In this document: positions 35,501 to 45,889 of the stretch, one piece after another
How the letters are laid out: every line of letters begins with the position of its first letter
Numbering within the stretch: the first letter of the stretch is position 1
From: Ctena decussata
Lineage: Eukaryota; Mollusca; Bivalvia; Lucinida; Lucinidae
Reading direction: 5' to 3'
Length of the DNA stretch: 64,000 nt
NCBI GenBank assembly: GCA_963989385.1
Contig: OZ022509.1
Span: 77,398,667 to 77,462,666 of the forward strand
Program-made: the position numbers and the translations under genes
The notes under the pieces: model-generated
What the model was told of the DNA's origin: nothing
What the model saw: the letters and a program-made list of their open reading frames with translations, nothing else
The model's database searches: none

Positions 35501-38500
35501 TATCACGTGGTCTAATTGTGTTTTCACCAGTATGCAGGGCTTCCAGGCTCCAAACAGCACTATTTGTTAGCGGCTTACACAATGTTTTCTTGCCTGCTTC
35601 CAGTAGGAATCGACATTTTGTCTTATGTGCCTATTACAATTAAGACATAATTATAAAAATAATAATAATAAATAAGATAAATGAATAAAATTTTGAGCCA
35701 GACACCAGAAAATCAAAGAAGTGGTTCTGCGTCCAGCGCAGACTCAGATCAGCCTGGGCATCCGCCCAGTCTGATTAGAGTATTCGCAGTCCGCATGGCG
35801 GTAGCTCAGACCCTTAGCTACCCTTTAAGCGCTTCCTGAAGAGTCTGATCAGACTTGGCGGATGCCCAGGCTGATCTGAGTCTGCGCTGGGCACACAACC
35901 ACTTTGTTGATTTTCTCGTGTCGCGGCTCAAATAAAAACTTACCTGTCCCTTGAAGACGGCAGCAATAATAACAGCGGCAATTTCAACAATAAGAATGAC
36001 TACCAGGAATATTGCGTACTGAAAATAGAAATATAAAACAAACTTAGTTTATGCAGGCATTTTGTTCCTTTAAACTATTTGTGACTGAGGAAAAACATTA
36101 TTTTTAATATTTTATTGTTTCAATTTCAAGCTTTTGTCCAGATACGTCCAGTCGTTTGATAGCAAAATGAAATTATTCCATCTGATCCATCTTATTTCTT
36201 CAACAGTCGAAGAAATTTATTAGATGTAAGTAGTTCATGCTGCAAACATGTATCATACACCAAAAGAAAATGTATGTTAAACAGAAAATTAAGAGGATAA
36301 ATTGAACCTTTCTAATGTAAATTATGACGTTTTCACTAAAGCAGCAGCTTTTATTGGACCATAACGCCGGATTCCGTTGAAGTGACTAGTATGGTGTGGG
36401 GAAAAGGTACCTACCAAACATAAGAGACACTGACTTTCTTTGAAAGCACCGCAACATCCGAGAAATCCGATCAGCAGAATTGCAGCGCCCCCTACCATTA
36501 GAACAATGGCGGCAGATTCTAACAACCCAGTAACGTTAAAATCCGAGCTATCCGCACCAATTTTTGTCAGGACGGCCATCTTGTTTTTGTCTACATACGC
36601 CCATATTCCGAGGCCGAATGCTGCAGCTCCAAGTACCTGGAATCAAAGAAAAGAAAAATGTACTGGAGAAGAGCTAAATGAGCCGCGACGCGAGAAAACC
36701 AACAATGTGGTTGTGCGCCCAGTGCAGACTCAGATCAGCCTGGGAATATGCCCAGTTTGACCAGACTCTTTATTAATGGCTCAAAGGGTAGCTAAGGGTC
36801 AAAGCTACCTCCATGCGGACAGCGAAGACTCTGATCAGACTGGGCGGATGCCCAGGCTGATCTGAGTCTGCGCTGGGCGCACAACCACATTGTTGGTTTT
36901 GTCGTGTCGCGGCTCAAATAAATTGTCGCTTTCGTTGTAATCCCATTATTTTATCATATTGTATACTTTGTACATGTATGTCGATTGTGGAAACAAATAT
37001 GTGTAAACCAAGCAAAATGTCAGGCGCCGAGGTCGAGCGGTTAGAGACGCTCGGTTATGGTGCAAAAAGTCGCCGGACAGTTGTGAGACCGAACCTGTGC
37101 TTCGCCATCCGATGACCAGAAAGCTCTGTCAACCCAGCAGTAAATGGGTCTCTGCTTCGAATCAGGACAGGATAAGGCAGCGATAGGAGAGGGATGGGCT
37201 CTGCCCTTCATATGATATGCCCAAGACACAGTAGCCCCTAACTCCCACAGCCCCTACGGATAGTAGGCTATGGGAAATCTTAAGTTTTTGCCTTTTTAAA
37301 ATGTCAATAATGTCAATATTACAGTCATTTAGTTTAATGTTCTAATTGAAAAGGAACAAACTCACTTATTTTATATTACTCCTTTCGCTGCTACAGTCGA
37401 AAAGCCTTATATTAAAGACTTCTCTAAAGTGATGTCTGTTTTTAGACATCAGCTCTAAACCTGAGACTAAAAGAGCTACGAAAGAATTCAACAATGCAAA
37501 ACTATTATCTCAAATGACCACCTTAATTCAAAGTGAAATTGAGGCACATTTTCACTTTGGCGTCAGCAAGTATCTTCAGGTATTAGTGATGCAGAGAGCC
37601 AACAGGAAGGATCAAATGAACTTAACTCCACATATGAGCCGCGACACGAGAAAACCAACAAAGTGGTTGTGCGCCTAGCGCAGACGCAGATCAGTCTGGG
37701 CAGGCGCCCAGTTTGATCAGACTCTTTGCTAAGAGCTTAAAGGGTAGCCAAGGGACTAAGCTACCTTCATGCGGACAGCAAAGACTCTGATCAGACTGGG
37801 CGGATGCCCAGGCTGATCTGAGTCTGCGCTGGACGCACGACCACATTGTTGGTTTTCTCGTGTCGCGGCTCATATATGTACAGGGAAGAAAACATTAAAA
37901 AAAATGATTTTGTTTAACTATGGATTAAATTGTAAATTGCAGCTTCTCTATGAACACTGAACCTTCTTCAATTGCAGCTTTTCTATGAAAACTGAATTAG
38001 ATACCTTCCTCAATAGTTTTGGGTATTTTTACGAGAAACTATTTTTTGACATTCGGTTTGCTCCGTTGGACAAATAGGATCTTGTCCGTTAAAAAAGGGG
38101 GGTTTTCTCCAAGCTGAGCAAATTCTTTCCTTTAAGTGTCAACTCATATGGTGAATGAAGTAAAAAACGGAAATACTGAGTTGCTACCCCTGTTAGTGCA
38201 TCCATTCTCCTTAAGAAGAAAAAAAGTTTTGGACATATATATTTTTTTTTTCAACCATTTTGCTATCCGTCCTGTCAACTAGGTCAGACATAAGACTATA
38301 ATTGAGCCGCGACACGAGAAAACCAACAAAGTTCTTGTGCGCAAAGCGCAAACTCAGATCAGTTTGGGCATCCGGCCAGTCTGATCAGAGTCTTCGTTAA
38401 GCGTTTAAAAGGTAGCTAATGGTCTAAGCTAGCTCCGTGCGGACAGCAACGACTCTGATCAGACTGGGCGGATGCCCAGGCTGATCTGAGTCTGCACTGG

Positions 38501-39282
38501 CTGCACAACCACTTTGTTTGTTTTGTCGTGTCGCGGCTCATTTTTATTTCACCATTTTGCTATCTGTCCTGTCGACTAGGTCGGACATTAGATTATATCG
38601 TGTACGCATAGCAAGTTTCTCAAGCAAACTTTATTTTTTACTCAATCAAAATCAATGTTAGATGGATGGATGAATGAATGACTTGCGATTTTACGTCTTT
38701 TTTTTCAAACAGTATTTCAGTCATATAGGGACGATGGGAGGGTGATAATGAAGGTTGTGTGCAATGGAACCACGTATGGTTGAAAAGATTTCCGCCTCCA
38801 GCGGATCTCGAATCCGGTACCGTTAGATCAGTAGGCCAGGGCGTAACCTATCGGGGCTCCCAATAAATCAATATTTAGAACGATATCTGTCATAAATTAA
38901 AAATGCAACTGAAAGACACGGAACTTATTTCACAAGACTCAATAAAATAAAAAAAAAATCTTTACACCCGGTGTAGAGCTCCAGATAAGAAGGGGAAATA
39001 GGGATAATTCAGATATATCTTTTCTTATTTCTCGACGAAAACATATGTTGTGACCGCTCATTATAACCGTCTTGCCGAGACGGCTCTAATGAAGGGTCAC
39101 AAAATATGTTTTTATGGTGAAATGTGGAAAATTATCCCATTCTTATATGGAGCACATATAAAATATAGAATTCTTTTTAAAATAACGAAAATGGCTACTT
39201 ACAAAGAACAAGAAATTGATCACAAATAGAATATATTTCACGCACGTGTTTCCACACCCGAGCTCCACCATTTTGAATTACC
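29431..39282 (-). CDS. Tetraspanin, complete coding sequence in six exons
   Basis: Four-pass membrane organiser that nucleates tetraspanin-enriched microdomains at the plasma membrane or endosomes. Exons 39203-39271, 36415-36636, 35944-36018, 34646-34756, 30737-30946 and 29431-29571 join to 275 codons plus TAA. All introns are phase 0 with GT/AG ends. TM1 is about residues 12-34, TM2 64-84, TM3 92-118 and TM4 242-268. The large loop has the signature CCG (162-164), PPSCC (190-194), C216 and C231: six cysteines. N136 and N178 are in N-X-T/S sequons. Cysteines at 6, 10 and in the TM4 FACCIIC stretch are likely palmitoylation sites. Length is normal. I cannot say which vertebrate subfamily it belongs to. 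Confidence 0.95.
30166..30270. repeat. ACGTC MITE relic
   Basis: Holds CTGACGTCAAAGACTTG, GACGCATCGAAGCCAGTGCG and ends TTCATGTTCTGCTGGGA, a decayed version of the element at 24391. Confidence 0.5.
30445..30690. repeat. Dispersed repeat pair, copy 2
   Basis: TTGTGCTTAGTACCTTGACAG, TAGTTGCTGTGGTAA and TGACATTACAAACTGAAATTC match 19380-19745. It lies in the tetraspanin gene just beyond exon 5. Confidence 0.55.
30737..30946 (-). CDS. Tetraspanin coding exon 5 (CCG motif)
   Basis: 210 bases, 70 codons. FHCCGVDSY opens the variable part of the large loop, and PPSCC and NCP supply further disulfide cysteines. AATTTTTAG acceptor and GTATGA donor. Confidence 0.95.
31710..31843 (-). other. Candidate unassigned exon in tetraspanin intron 4
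   Basis: 134 bases bounded by TTTTTTTTCCAG and CAG/GTATTC, open in one frame with three cysteines (SNHCAAWMRNYGC, NINCPNDGAHF) and ending AENLNGWQ. Entry phase is 1 and exit phase 0. It cannot be spliced in frame between the phase-0 tetraspanin exons 4 and 5. It may be a relic, an alternative exon or chance. Confidence 0.3.
32476..32716. mobile_element. Foldback A, copy 4
   Basis: TGTGCCGCGATACGAGAAAA to TTTTCTCGTGTCACGCTTCA. This is the most diverged of the set at its ends, with the centre in copy 1 orientation. In tetraspanin intron 4. Confidence 0.85.
33365..33448 (-). repeat. tRNA-like SINE head
   Basis: Minus strand GGGGCTCCCGTAGCTCATTT, then GCGGTTCTGGTTCGAATCGA gives A- and B-box-like sequences. 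It is divergent and adjacent to the SINE at 33459; not a credible tRNA gene. Confidence 0.55.
33459..33680 (+). mobile_element. SINE family 2 with intact tRNA-like head
   Basis: GGGCCGCGTAGCGGAGTCGG, then CCGGGTTCGGTACCCGGTCC form A and B boxes. The body CATACTTTCGTTTCTCC, AAGTATGTGCACTTAGCACT and CATAGCTGTTTACCGTGG matches 55443 and 63505. A body must follow for a SINE, and it does, so this is not called a tRNA gene. Confidence 0.85.
34377..34603. repeat. Palindromic element P2, copy 2
   Basis: CAGGAGCCGTATTCATAAAA to TTTATGAATACGGCCCCTG, about 90% like the copy at 19827 by eye. It ends 42 bp from the exon 4 splice donor. Confidence 0.88.
34646..34756 (-). CDS. Tetraspanin coding exon 4
   Basis: 111 bases, 37 codons, helix A/B of the large loop, with the NST sequon and ending LDYAQVY. 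TTATTTTAG acceptor and GTAAGT donor. Confidence 0.93.
35018..35275. mobile_element. Chimeric foldback: half of A joined to half of B
   Basis: 35018-35109 is the left arm of foldback A (TGAGCCGCGACACGAGAAAA...CAGTCTGATCAGACTC). From about 35112 the sequence becomes the right half of element B (AACAGTCTCGGCAGGAAGCC ... GGCGGAATCGACTATACCCT). Neither half has its partner arm. Confidence 0.85.
35694..35930. mobile_element. Foldback A, copy 6, beside exon 3 donor
   Basis: Full palindrome TGAGCCAGACACCAGAAAAT to TCTCGTGTCGCGGCTCA. In transcript order it begins 13 nt after the exon 3 splice donor. Confidence 0.92.
35944..36018 (-). CDS. Tetraspanin coding exon 3
   Basis: 75 bases encode YAIFLVVILIVEIAAVIIAA plus VFKGQ, the third membrane segment. 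TM3 carries the conserved polar Glu. Its GTAAGT donor lies 13 bp from foldback A copy 6. Confidence 0.95.
36415..36636 (-). CDS. Tetraspanin coding exon 2
   Basis: 222 bases, 74 codons: end of TM1 (VLGAAAFGLGIW), the small extracellular loop, TM2 and the GFLGCCGAFKESQC inner loop typical of tetraspanins. It is bounded by TTCCAG and GTAGGT. Confidence 0.95.
36679..36916. mobile_element. Foldback A, copy 7, before exon 2 acceptor
   Basis: Full palindrome with reversed centre. In transcript order it ends 42 nt before the exon 2 acceptor, leaving little room for branch point and pyrimidine tract. Confidence 0.92.
37021..37262 (+). mobile_element. SINE-like element with tRNA-like head (family 4)
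   Basis: GGCGCCGAGGTCGAGCGGTTAG has an A-box-like start. A B box is not clear. The body TCAACCCAGCAGTAAATGGG to CTAACTCCCACAGCCCCTAC is non-coding. A related AAAGGTTCTCATCGTCAGCG sequence closes the window. Confidence 0.5.
37635..37872. mobile_element. Foldback A, copy 8
   Basis: TGAGCCGCGACACGAGAAAA to TTTTCTCGTGTCGCGGCTCA, reversed centre, flanked by TA on both sides. In tetraspanin intron 1. Confidence 0.92.
38303..38540. mobile_element. Foldback A, copy 9
   Basis: TGAGCCGCGACACGAGAAAA to TTTTGTCGTGTCGCGGCTCA, reversed centre. In tetraspanin intron 1. Confidence 0.92.
38688..38864 (-). mobile_element. SINE family 1, fourth copy
   Basis: The minus strand reads GGGGCTCCCGATAGGTTACG-like head ending at 38864, B-box-like CCGGATTCGAGATCC, then body to TGACTGAAATACTGTTTGA. 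In tetraspanin intron 1. Confidence 0.75.
38974..39153. mobile_element. MITE-1 foldback, copy 5
   Basis: TAGAGCTCCAGATAAGAAGG, hairpin CATATGTTGTGACCGCTCAT...CCGTCTTGCCGAGACGG, ending CTTATATGGAGCACA. It ends 50 bp from tetraspanin exon 1. Confidence 0.78.
39203..39282 (-). CDS. Tetraspanin coding exon 1 with 11 nt of 5' UTR
   Basis: Coding part 39203-39271 encodes MVELGCGNTCVKYILFVINF plus LFF, the cytoplasmic tail and half of TM1, ending at GTAAGT. CTCTCTATTTTCAG directly precedes 39282, so the exon is entered by splicing and a non-coding first exon must lie to the right. ATG context is AAAATGG. Confidence 0.92.
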
Positions 39283-39315
39283 CTGAAAATAGAGAGAAGA
39301 AATGCATATTACATA

Positions 39316-39520
39316 CAGTCAACTCTCGATATCTCGAAGACAAATTTCAGTCCAAACTACTGATATCTCAAAGTAAATTTTCTGGTACCAGAAAATCTAC
39401 TTTGAGATATCAGTAGTTTGAGATAACAGGAGTTCACATGTAAATAGAAATAGGAAATATAGTCTTTGATACAAGAAGATATTTTGAGATATCAATATTT
39501 GAAATATAGGGAGTTGACTG
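39316..39520. mobile_element. pogo/Tigger-like MITE with TA duplication
   Basis: CAGTCAACTCTCGATATCTC at the left and AATATAGGGAGTTGACTG at the right, flanked by TA on both sides. An internal palindrome centres on TTCTGGTACCAGAA. CAGT ends with TA targets suit the pogo branch of Tc1/mariner. It lies just upstream of the tetraspanin first coding exon. Confidence 0.75.
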
Positions 39521-40954
39521 TATTTGATGTTTTTTTTTTTGTTGTTGTTGTTTTTGTTTTGTAGTTTCTGAGTTGTTGTTCTTTCATCGCGATATTCTCC
39601 AGAAGGCTCAGCGGTACGTATCCACTGTTGCATCTCCCGGCACCGAGCTTGTCAACTGTATTTTCTTAAACGTAACACTTCTAAGATACACAGTGCCAAA
39701 TATGTTTGCTGGGAGAACAAAATCTGCATTTATTAAGGTTTAGGTTGCAAATCTGCCACTTTCATTTCTCAGACGCCCACAGGGGCTTGTATCACACTTT
39801 TTTTTTTCAGGCTGCAGTCATGGGTGTATGTATACATATACATACACCTATGACTGCAGCCTGAAAAAAGTGTGATACAAGCCCCCGTGCAGGCGCCTCT
39901 CTCAAGCGGGGTTAAGACCTAAGGCTTTGCTCCCCTAAAAGCATTTTTTCAGGACTAAACACAATTTTGGAAGGCCAAGAGATTTTTTTGTCCAAGGAGA
40001 CAAACATTAAGGCACATTCGTTTTCCGTGTGTGTGTGTGTGTGTGTCATGGGGGGATGCACTCGAATACCTAAATACCTTAAGCCATGGTAAACCGTACA
40101 TAGCATTCGACTGTTTTACAGGACTCTGAAATTTTGCGTGACATTATTACTATTATCATTGTTATTATTATTATCATCGAATAAATAAAATAGCTTTCTC
40201 CGTATTCATGAAAATATTTCTCTAACGAGACACCGCCGTATGCTGTAAAATTTAAAAAAATTGGGACACCCAAAGTGATTACCGTAACTGTCCTATAAAT
40301 TGAACAGTTTGGCTTTTCAATGCAGTAATGTATGTAAAAATGCAGATGGAATGGCAAACAGTGTAGACCCTGATCAGACTGCTCCTTGGAGCAGTCTGAT
40401 CCGGATCTTCAATGTTTGCTCAGACATATTTGTCCTAATAATTAGGTTTCACAGAAATAGTAAAAATGACAGTAAAGATAGTTTATAGTTTGTGTTAATT
40501 GTTAGTTGGCTATAACTCTGTCACTGTTACCTTTACGTCAAAATAGTTCGCTGCCCTTATCTATCATTACGTTGTCTAATCAATGAGTGTCAAGTAAAAA
40601 AATAGTGGGTGTGACATCGCTTGACCAAAATCGACCAGCGAAATGGATTCCCCACACTGGACGTAATGGTTTAAACCAGACACACAGACAAAAAAACTCT
40701 CACTAAATCACTGGAATTGTCAATTTGTTAGTTTAATATCGCAGATAAACGCATTGGGCAGTACATAATATGAAGAGAGCTTGTTGAGTGTTTTGGTTGC
40801 CAATTCTTCTGACCCTGGTGCAATACTATATAACTGTGACTGGATTTTGAATCCCTTGCCTGATCAGCTTTTCATACCACAGTAAAATAAATTAAGTGCT
40901 GTGGTCATTCCACGCCAAGGGTATCCCCCATCCCCACCCTCTCCACCCTACCTG

Positions 40955-40987
40955 CCACAAAAAAAAAAAAAAAAAAAAAAAAAAAAA
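40955..40987. repeat. Poly(A) tract
   Basis: A run of about 28 A residues follows CCTACCTGCCAC. It may be a retroposon tail, but no body was identified to the left. Confidence 0.6.
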
Positions 40988-41059
40988 CATAGTCGCAACA
41001 AGAAATTTCATGTATACCAGAAAGACAGGAAGATGACGTAAAGGACACATAGAACTTTA

Positions 41060-41160
41060 TGAATGCCCTCAGTTTTACCTTAGTATTGGGCCTGCTATGG
41101 CACCGGTATACAGGGGACTGGTGCGTCCGGTCTTTGAATATGCATGTACGGTATGGTGCC
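41060..41160 (+). pseudogene. Small LINE reverse transcriptase remnant
   Basis: One frame reads GTVYRGLVRPVFEYACTVWC then PPVGDW. This matches the LVRPxLEYAxxVW phrase downstream of the RT domain in jockey/CR1 LINEs. About 30 codons only, no longer functional. Confidence 0.6.
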
Positions 41161-41689
41161 CTCCAGTTGGGGATTGGATGGGATGGGGCTCATGTTTTAG
41201 CTATCTATCTACCGCCCTTTGGGTGTAAAAAATCATATTTTACTGTCGCAAGCTTCAGCTACAGCTGATGACAGTGACTGGCCAGCTTAAACAAATAGAT
41301 CATTACTTATGAAAATATGTTGAAAATTTTTATATTAGCAACCAATATGATTTACTTTCTAGATCATAAACTTTTTGATGGTAAATATACAATGTGCAAT
41401 CGAAAGTCACTGTCTCATGACCCAAACATAAGTCCAAGTACTTTTTAATAGCTCCATTGCCATCCCAGTGGTGAAAGCGTCTATACACAAATTCCTACTT
41501 TCCTTGCATACAAAGTGCCATGTACCCTGCTAAAGAAGGGGGAGAGGTTTTTGAAAAATGACAAAGCTTTCTACAAAATACTACTTATTCTGGTTCCCAA
41601 CTTAGCGCTGAGATTTAAACGAATGCTTCAACTGTACATTGTACTTTTACCGTATATTAAAGTTTATGTCAATGTTAAAGCAGCAGCAG

Positions 41690-42476
41690 GCAATGACCAA
41701 TGGCCAAGGTTAAAACAGCAGCAGGCAATGGCCAAGGCTGAAACAGAAGCAGACAATGACCAAGGTTGAAACAGCAACAAGAAATGACCAAGGCTGGAAC
41801 AGCAGTAGGCAATGGCCAAGGCTGAAACAGCAGCAGACAATGACCAAGGTTGAAACAACAGCAGACAATGACCAATGTTGAAACAGCAGCAGACAATGAC
41901 CAAGGTTTAAACAGCAGCAGGAATTGACAAAGGTTGAAACAGCAGCAGGCAATGACACAGGCTGAAACAGCAGCAGGCAATGACCAGGGATGAAACAGAA
42001 GCAGGCAATGACCAAGGTTGAAACAGCAGCAGGCAATGACCAAGGTTTAAACAGCAGCAGGCATTGACCAAGGTTGAAACAGCAGCAGGCATTGACCAAA
42101 GTTTAAACAGCAGCAGACAATGACCAAGGTTTAAACAGCAGCAGACAATGACCAAGGTTGAAACAGTAGCAGACAATGACCAAGGTTGAAATAACAGCAG
42201 ACAATGACCAAGGTTGAAACAGCAACAGGCAATGACCAAGGTTTAAACAGCAGCAGACAATGACCAAGGTTTAAACAGCAGTAGACAATGACCAAGGTTG
42301 AAACAACATCAGACAATGACCAAGGTTGAAACAGCAGTAGGCAATGGACAAGGCTGAAACAGCAGCAGACAATGACCAAGGTTGAAACAACAGCAGACAA
42401 TGACCAATGTTGAAACAGCAGCAGACAATGACCAAGGTTTAAACAGCAGCAGGAATTGACAAAGGTTGAAACAGCA
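41690..42476. repeat. ~28-bp minisatellite, left part of split array
   Basis: About 28 copies of AAACAGCAGCAGACAATGAC plus CAAGGTTG with point variants. Blocks of variants recur in order: 41829-41945 is repeated at 42361-42476. Long minus-strand frames rich in CLLLFQPWSL are repeat artefacts. Confidence 0.95.
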
Positions 42477-44811
42477 TTTCTCTGCAGAATTTTTCAAATT
42501 CTTTTTCAAAGATTTAAAAATGTTCATTAAAAATTCAATAAATGAGGGCTACAAAATGGGCAATTTATCAGTTACTCAAAGAGAAGGGCTAATAACATGC
42601 TTACCAAAGGGGGATAAACCAAGGCAATTTCTGAAAAATTGGAGACCAATAACCCTTTTAAATGTAGTCTATAAAATTGCATCGGGATGTATAGCAGAGA
42701 GAATTAAGTCTACACTTTCAAAATTAATTTCCAATGATCAGACAGGTTTTATAAGTGGTCGTTATATTGGAGAGAACACCAGATTAATATATGATTTAAT
42801 GCACTATACAGAAGAGGAAAATATACCTGGGTTGTTACTTATTATTGATTTCGAAAAAGCATTTGACTCTATATCTTGGCATTTTATATTTCAAGTTTTA
42901 AAACATTTCAATTTTGGTGAATCATTGATAAGGTGGATATCTGTTTTTTACCAAAATATCTCCTCTGCAGTCATACAAAGTGGGTTTCTTTCAGATTTCT
43001 TCCCAGTTGAAAGAGGTTGTAGACAAGGTGATCCCCTGTCTCCATATATATTTATATTATGTGCAGAGGTACTTTCTTTAATGATTAAAAGTAATAAAGA
43101 TATCAAAGGTATCAACATAGATGGGGTGGAATACAATTTGACACAATTTGCAGATGATACAACTATATTTTTAGACGGTACAGAAAAATCACTTGAAACA
43201 ACAATGGATACCCTTTCTCATTTTGCGCATCTATCAGGCCTAAAAATTAATACATCCAAAACTAAAGCGGTATGGATAGGTGCAAGAAAATTTAGTGGTG
43301 AAACTTTTAACCATAGATACAAATTTGATTGGCAGCAGAATAACTTTACTATATTAGGAATAATTTTTTCTTGTAACCTTGGGGATATGTTAGATCTAAA
43401 TTTCAAAGAAAAGATAATACAAATAGAGAAAGAACTTAAACAGTGGTCGAAGAGAATTTTAACACCCTTTGGAAGAATCACAATTTTAAAATCTTTAATC
43501 ATTTCTAAGTTGAACCATCTTTTTATTGCATTACCAACCCCCTCAGATGAAACCATAATTAAGCTCCAAAGATGTTTCTTCCAATTTATTTGGCAGTCTG
43601 GAACAGATAGAGTAAAAAGAGATGTTTTAATGCAAAGTTATGAAAATGGAGGACTGAAGATGATAAATATAAAGAATTATATTACAGCATTGAAAAATAC
43701 TTGGATAAGAAGGTTAATAAAGTGTGATCATAAATACAAGTATATTTTTGAAACTGTATATTCCAAGATAAGTAATTTGATAAATAGAGGAACAGAATTT
43801 GTAAACGCAATAAAGTCCAACAAAACAAATAAGTTTTGGAATGATGTTTTAGATTCATGGGTAAATTTGCAATATAAGATGAACCCATCATTTAATTCAG
43901 ATATATTGGGTATAAATATATGGAATAATAAAAATATAAGGATAGATAATAAACCTGTATTTTACCAAAGATGGTACAATAAAAAAATTTATTTCATCAA
44001 AGATTTGCTAAATGCAGATGGCACATTTTTGAATTTGAATGATTTTATAGAAAAGTATGATTTAAATGTAAATTTTCTGGAATATTTGGGTGTAAGATCT
44101 GCAGTTGAAAGTTATTTAAGAGGTAAAAATTTTGAAATTTTAAATTTTATAGAAACCAATTGTTTTCTACCTTTTAGTATAAGACAGATAATGAGAAGTG
44201 CAAAAGGTAGCAAAGATATGTACAAAATATTAAATGAAAAAATTACTATTCCAAAAAGTCAGCAGAAATGGGAAAGAGAATTTCAGGGTATTGAATTAAA
44301 CTGGAAAGTAATATATAGTATACCAGCGTATTGTTGTAGCAACACCAAATTACATTGGTTCCAGTATAGAATTTTGCACAGAATTTTAGCAACAAACGAT
44401 CTATTATGGAAATATAAAATAAAGGGGGATAATCTATGCACATTTTGCCAGAAGTTTCCAGAGACATTAGAACATCTGTTTTGGTATTGCGAAAAAGTAC
44501 AAGAATTTTGGGAGAAAATAGAAATATGGATAGCAGAAAAAAGTGACTATATAGTTAATATCCATAAATATAGTGCAATTTTTGGAACAAGCATTAACAA
44601 AATTTTTAACAAGCCAGAGAATTATATTCTATTGTTAACTAGATATTATATATATAAGAGCAGAATTAGTAATAAAAAATTATATTTGAATGTATTGAAA
44701 AGTGAAGTCAAATGTTTCATGGACATCGAAAAAACGATAGCAATAAAAAACAACAAATATGATAAATTTTCTAAAGAATGGGAAGGGTGGCTAGGTTTGT
44801 TTGAAGAGTGA
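42477..44811 (+). CDS. L1/Tx1-like LINE reverse transcriptase, truncated but open
   Basis: About 778 codons without a stop. The RNA-templated DNA polymerase core is intact: LKNWRPITLLN (motif 1), LLIIDFEKAFDSISW (motif A, Asp near residue 128), GCRQGDPLSPYIF (motif B), QFADDTTIF (motif C, residues 228-231), then LKINTSKTKAVW. The C-terminal part has a CTFCQKFPETLEHLFWYC zinc-knuckle-like motif. The apurinic endonuclease and first part of RT are missing, and the frame begins without a native ATG at the satellite junction. Strong A/T bias differs from its surroundings. An undamaged frame implies recent insertion. Clade assignment is from motif style only. Confidence 0.9.
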
Positions 44812-45889
44812 AATCAGTTCTGTAATATACTCATAATTAAAACATATAACTATTATAAGAAATTTACAAGTATACAGAATAAGATAATTTACACAGGTAA
44901 GGATATTAGAAGAGTATGTATATAAGTATTCATACGTGCGCGGATCAGCTCTGTGAATATTTATACATACCTGTATGTTTCAGCTGGTCACTGTCTCCAT
45001 AAGAATACTTCCAAGACAGTCTATTTTGTTTAACTTGAAATTTAGACCACACAGCTCCATAATTATAAGGTAAGAAGTTAAGAAGTTGTTTAAGTACGTT
45101 TTTCTTCGTTTATGGGACAGTTTTATTTTCTCCATCAGTGCGGCCCTAGAAATGTGGATCAGTCCTATAGGAAGGATCCGATATTTCTGGGTCGTTTTGA
45201 TGGAGGAATCCATCTCAAAGTTAAATTTCATATAGATAATTTTGATCCTTTTTTTTTATTCTTTTGGAGATGGAAGGACGCTGTCTTTGAGGGCGAACAA
45301 ATGCAGTACTGTTACAATGTTTGAAATAACTGTTTGAAAAGAATTGGCATCATAAATCGGATTTGGATTGATCAGTGCATCAGCGCGCTTACAAGAGTCA
45401 GACCTTTACTTTATTACAATTTCAGAACTGATTCTCATTTGAAACATTAAGTATCTGATTGAGCTCTCAGATGCACAGTTTGATCTTTTTCCTCATTTTA
45501 GAGAAATCAATATACTTTACCCTTTTTTTTCTTTCTTGGTAGAAGTAACAACTGGTAAAAGCTTTGTGCACCTAATATGTCCAAGATAAAACATATACAT
45601 GTAGTAGCTTCTTTTCGTTTAGCAAATAAGACTGTGCATGCTAATTTATATGTTTACAACATTATCTGCGGAATGTGAATGTGTCAGCTTTATATGAATA
45701 AATTATAAAAAAAAAAAAAAAAAAACTTGAAAATTGGAAGGATGCAATTCCGGATGTAAAATTGACGATTCAGACAATTTTCAAAAGTTGTGAAAATCTT
45801 TGCAAAGTGCAAACTTTTATAGAAACAGTAAATAATTACTACTTTGAATAAGATAAAAGGAAGAGGCAAAAAAAAAAAAAAAAAAAAAA
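42477..45889 (+). mobile_element. Young 5'-truncated LINE with poly(A) tail
   Basis: Insertion between satellite units. The left junction is GGTTGAAACAGCA/TTTCTCTGCAG. The right end is a run of about 21 A followed by GGTTGAAACAGCAGCAGG. The shared GGTTGAAACAGCA is a plausible target duplication, though the satellite context makes it ambiguous. It contains the open RT frame 42466-44811 and about 1 kb of 3' UTR with an internal A20 run at 45707. Confidence 0.85.
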
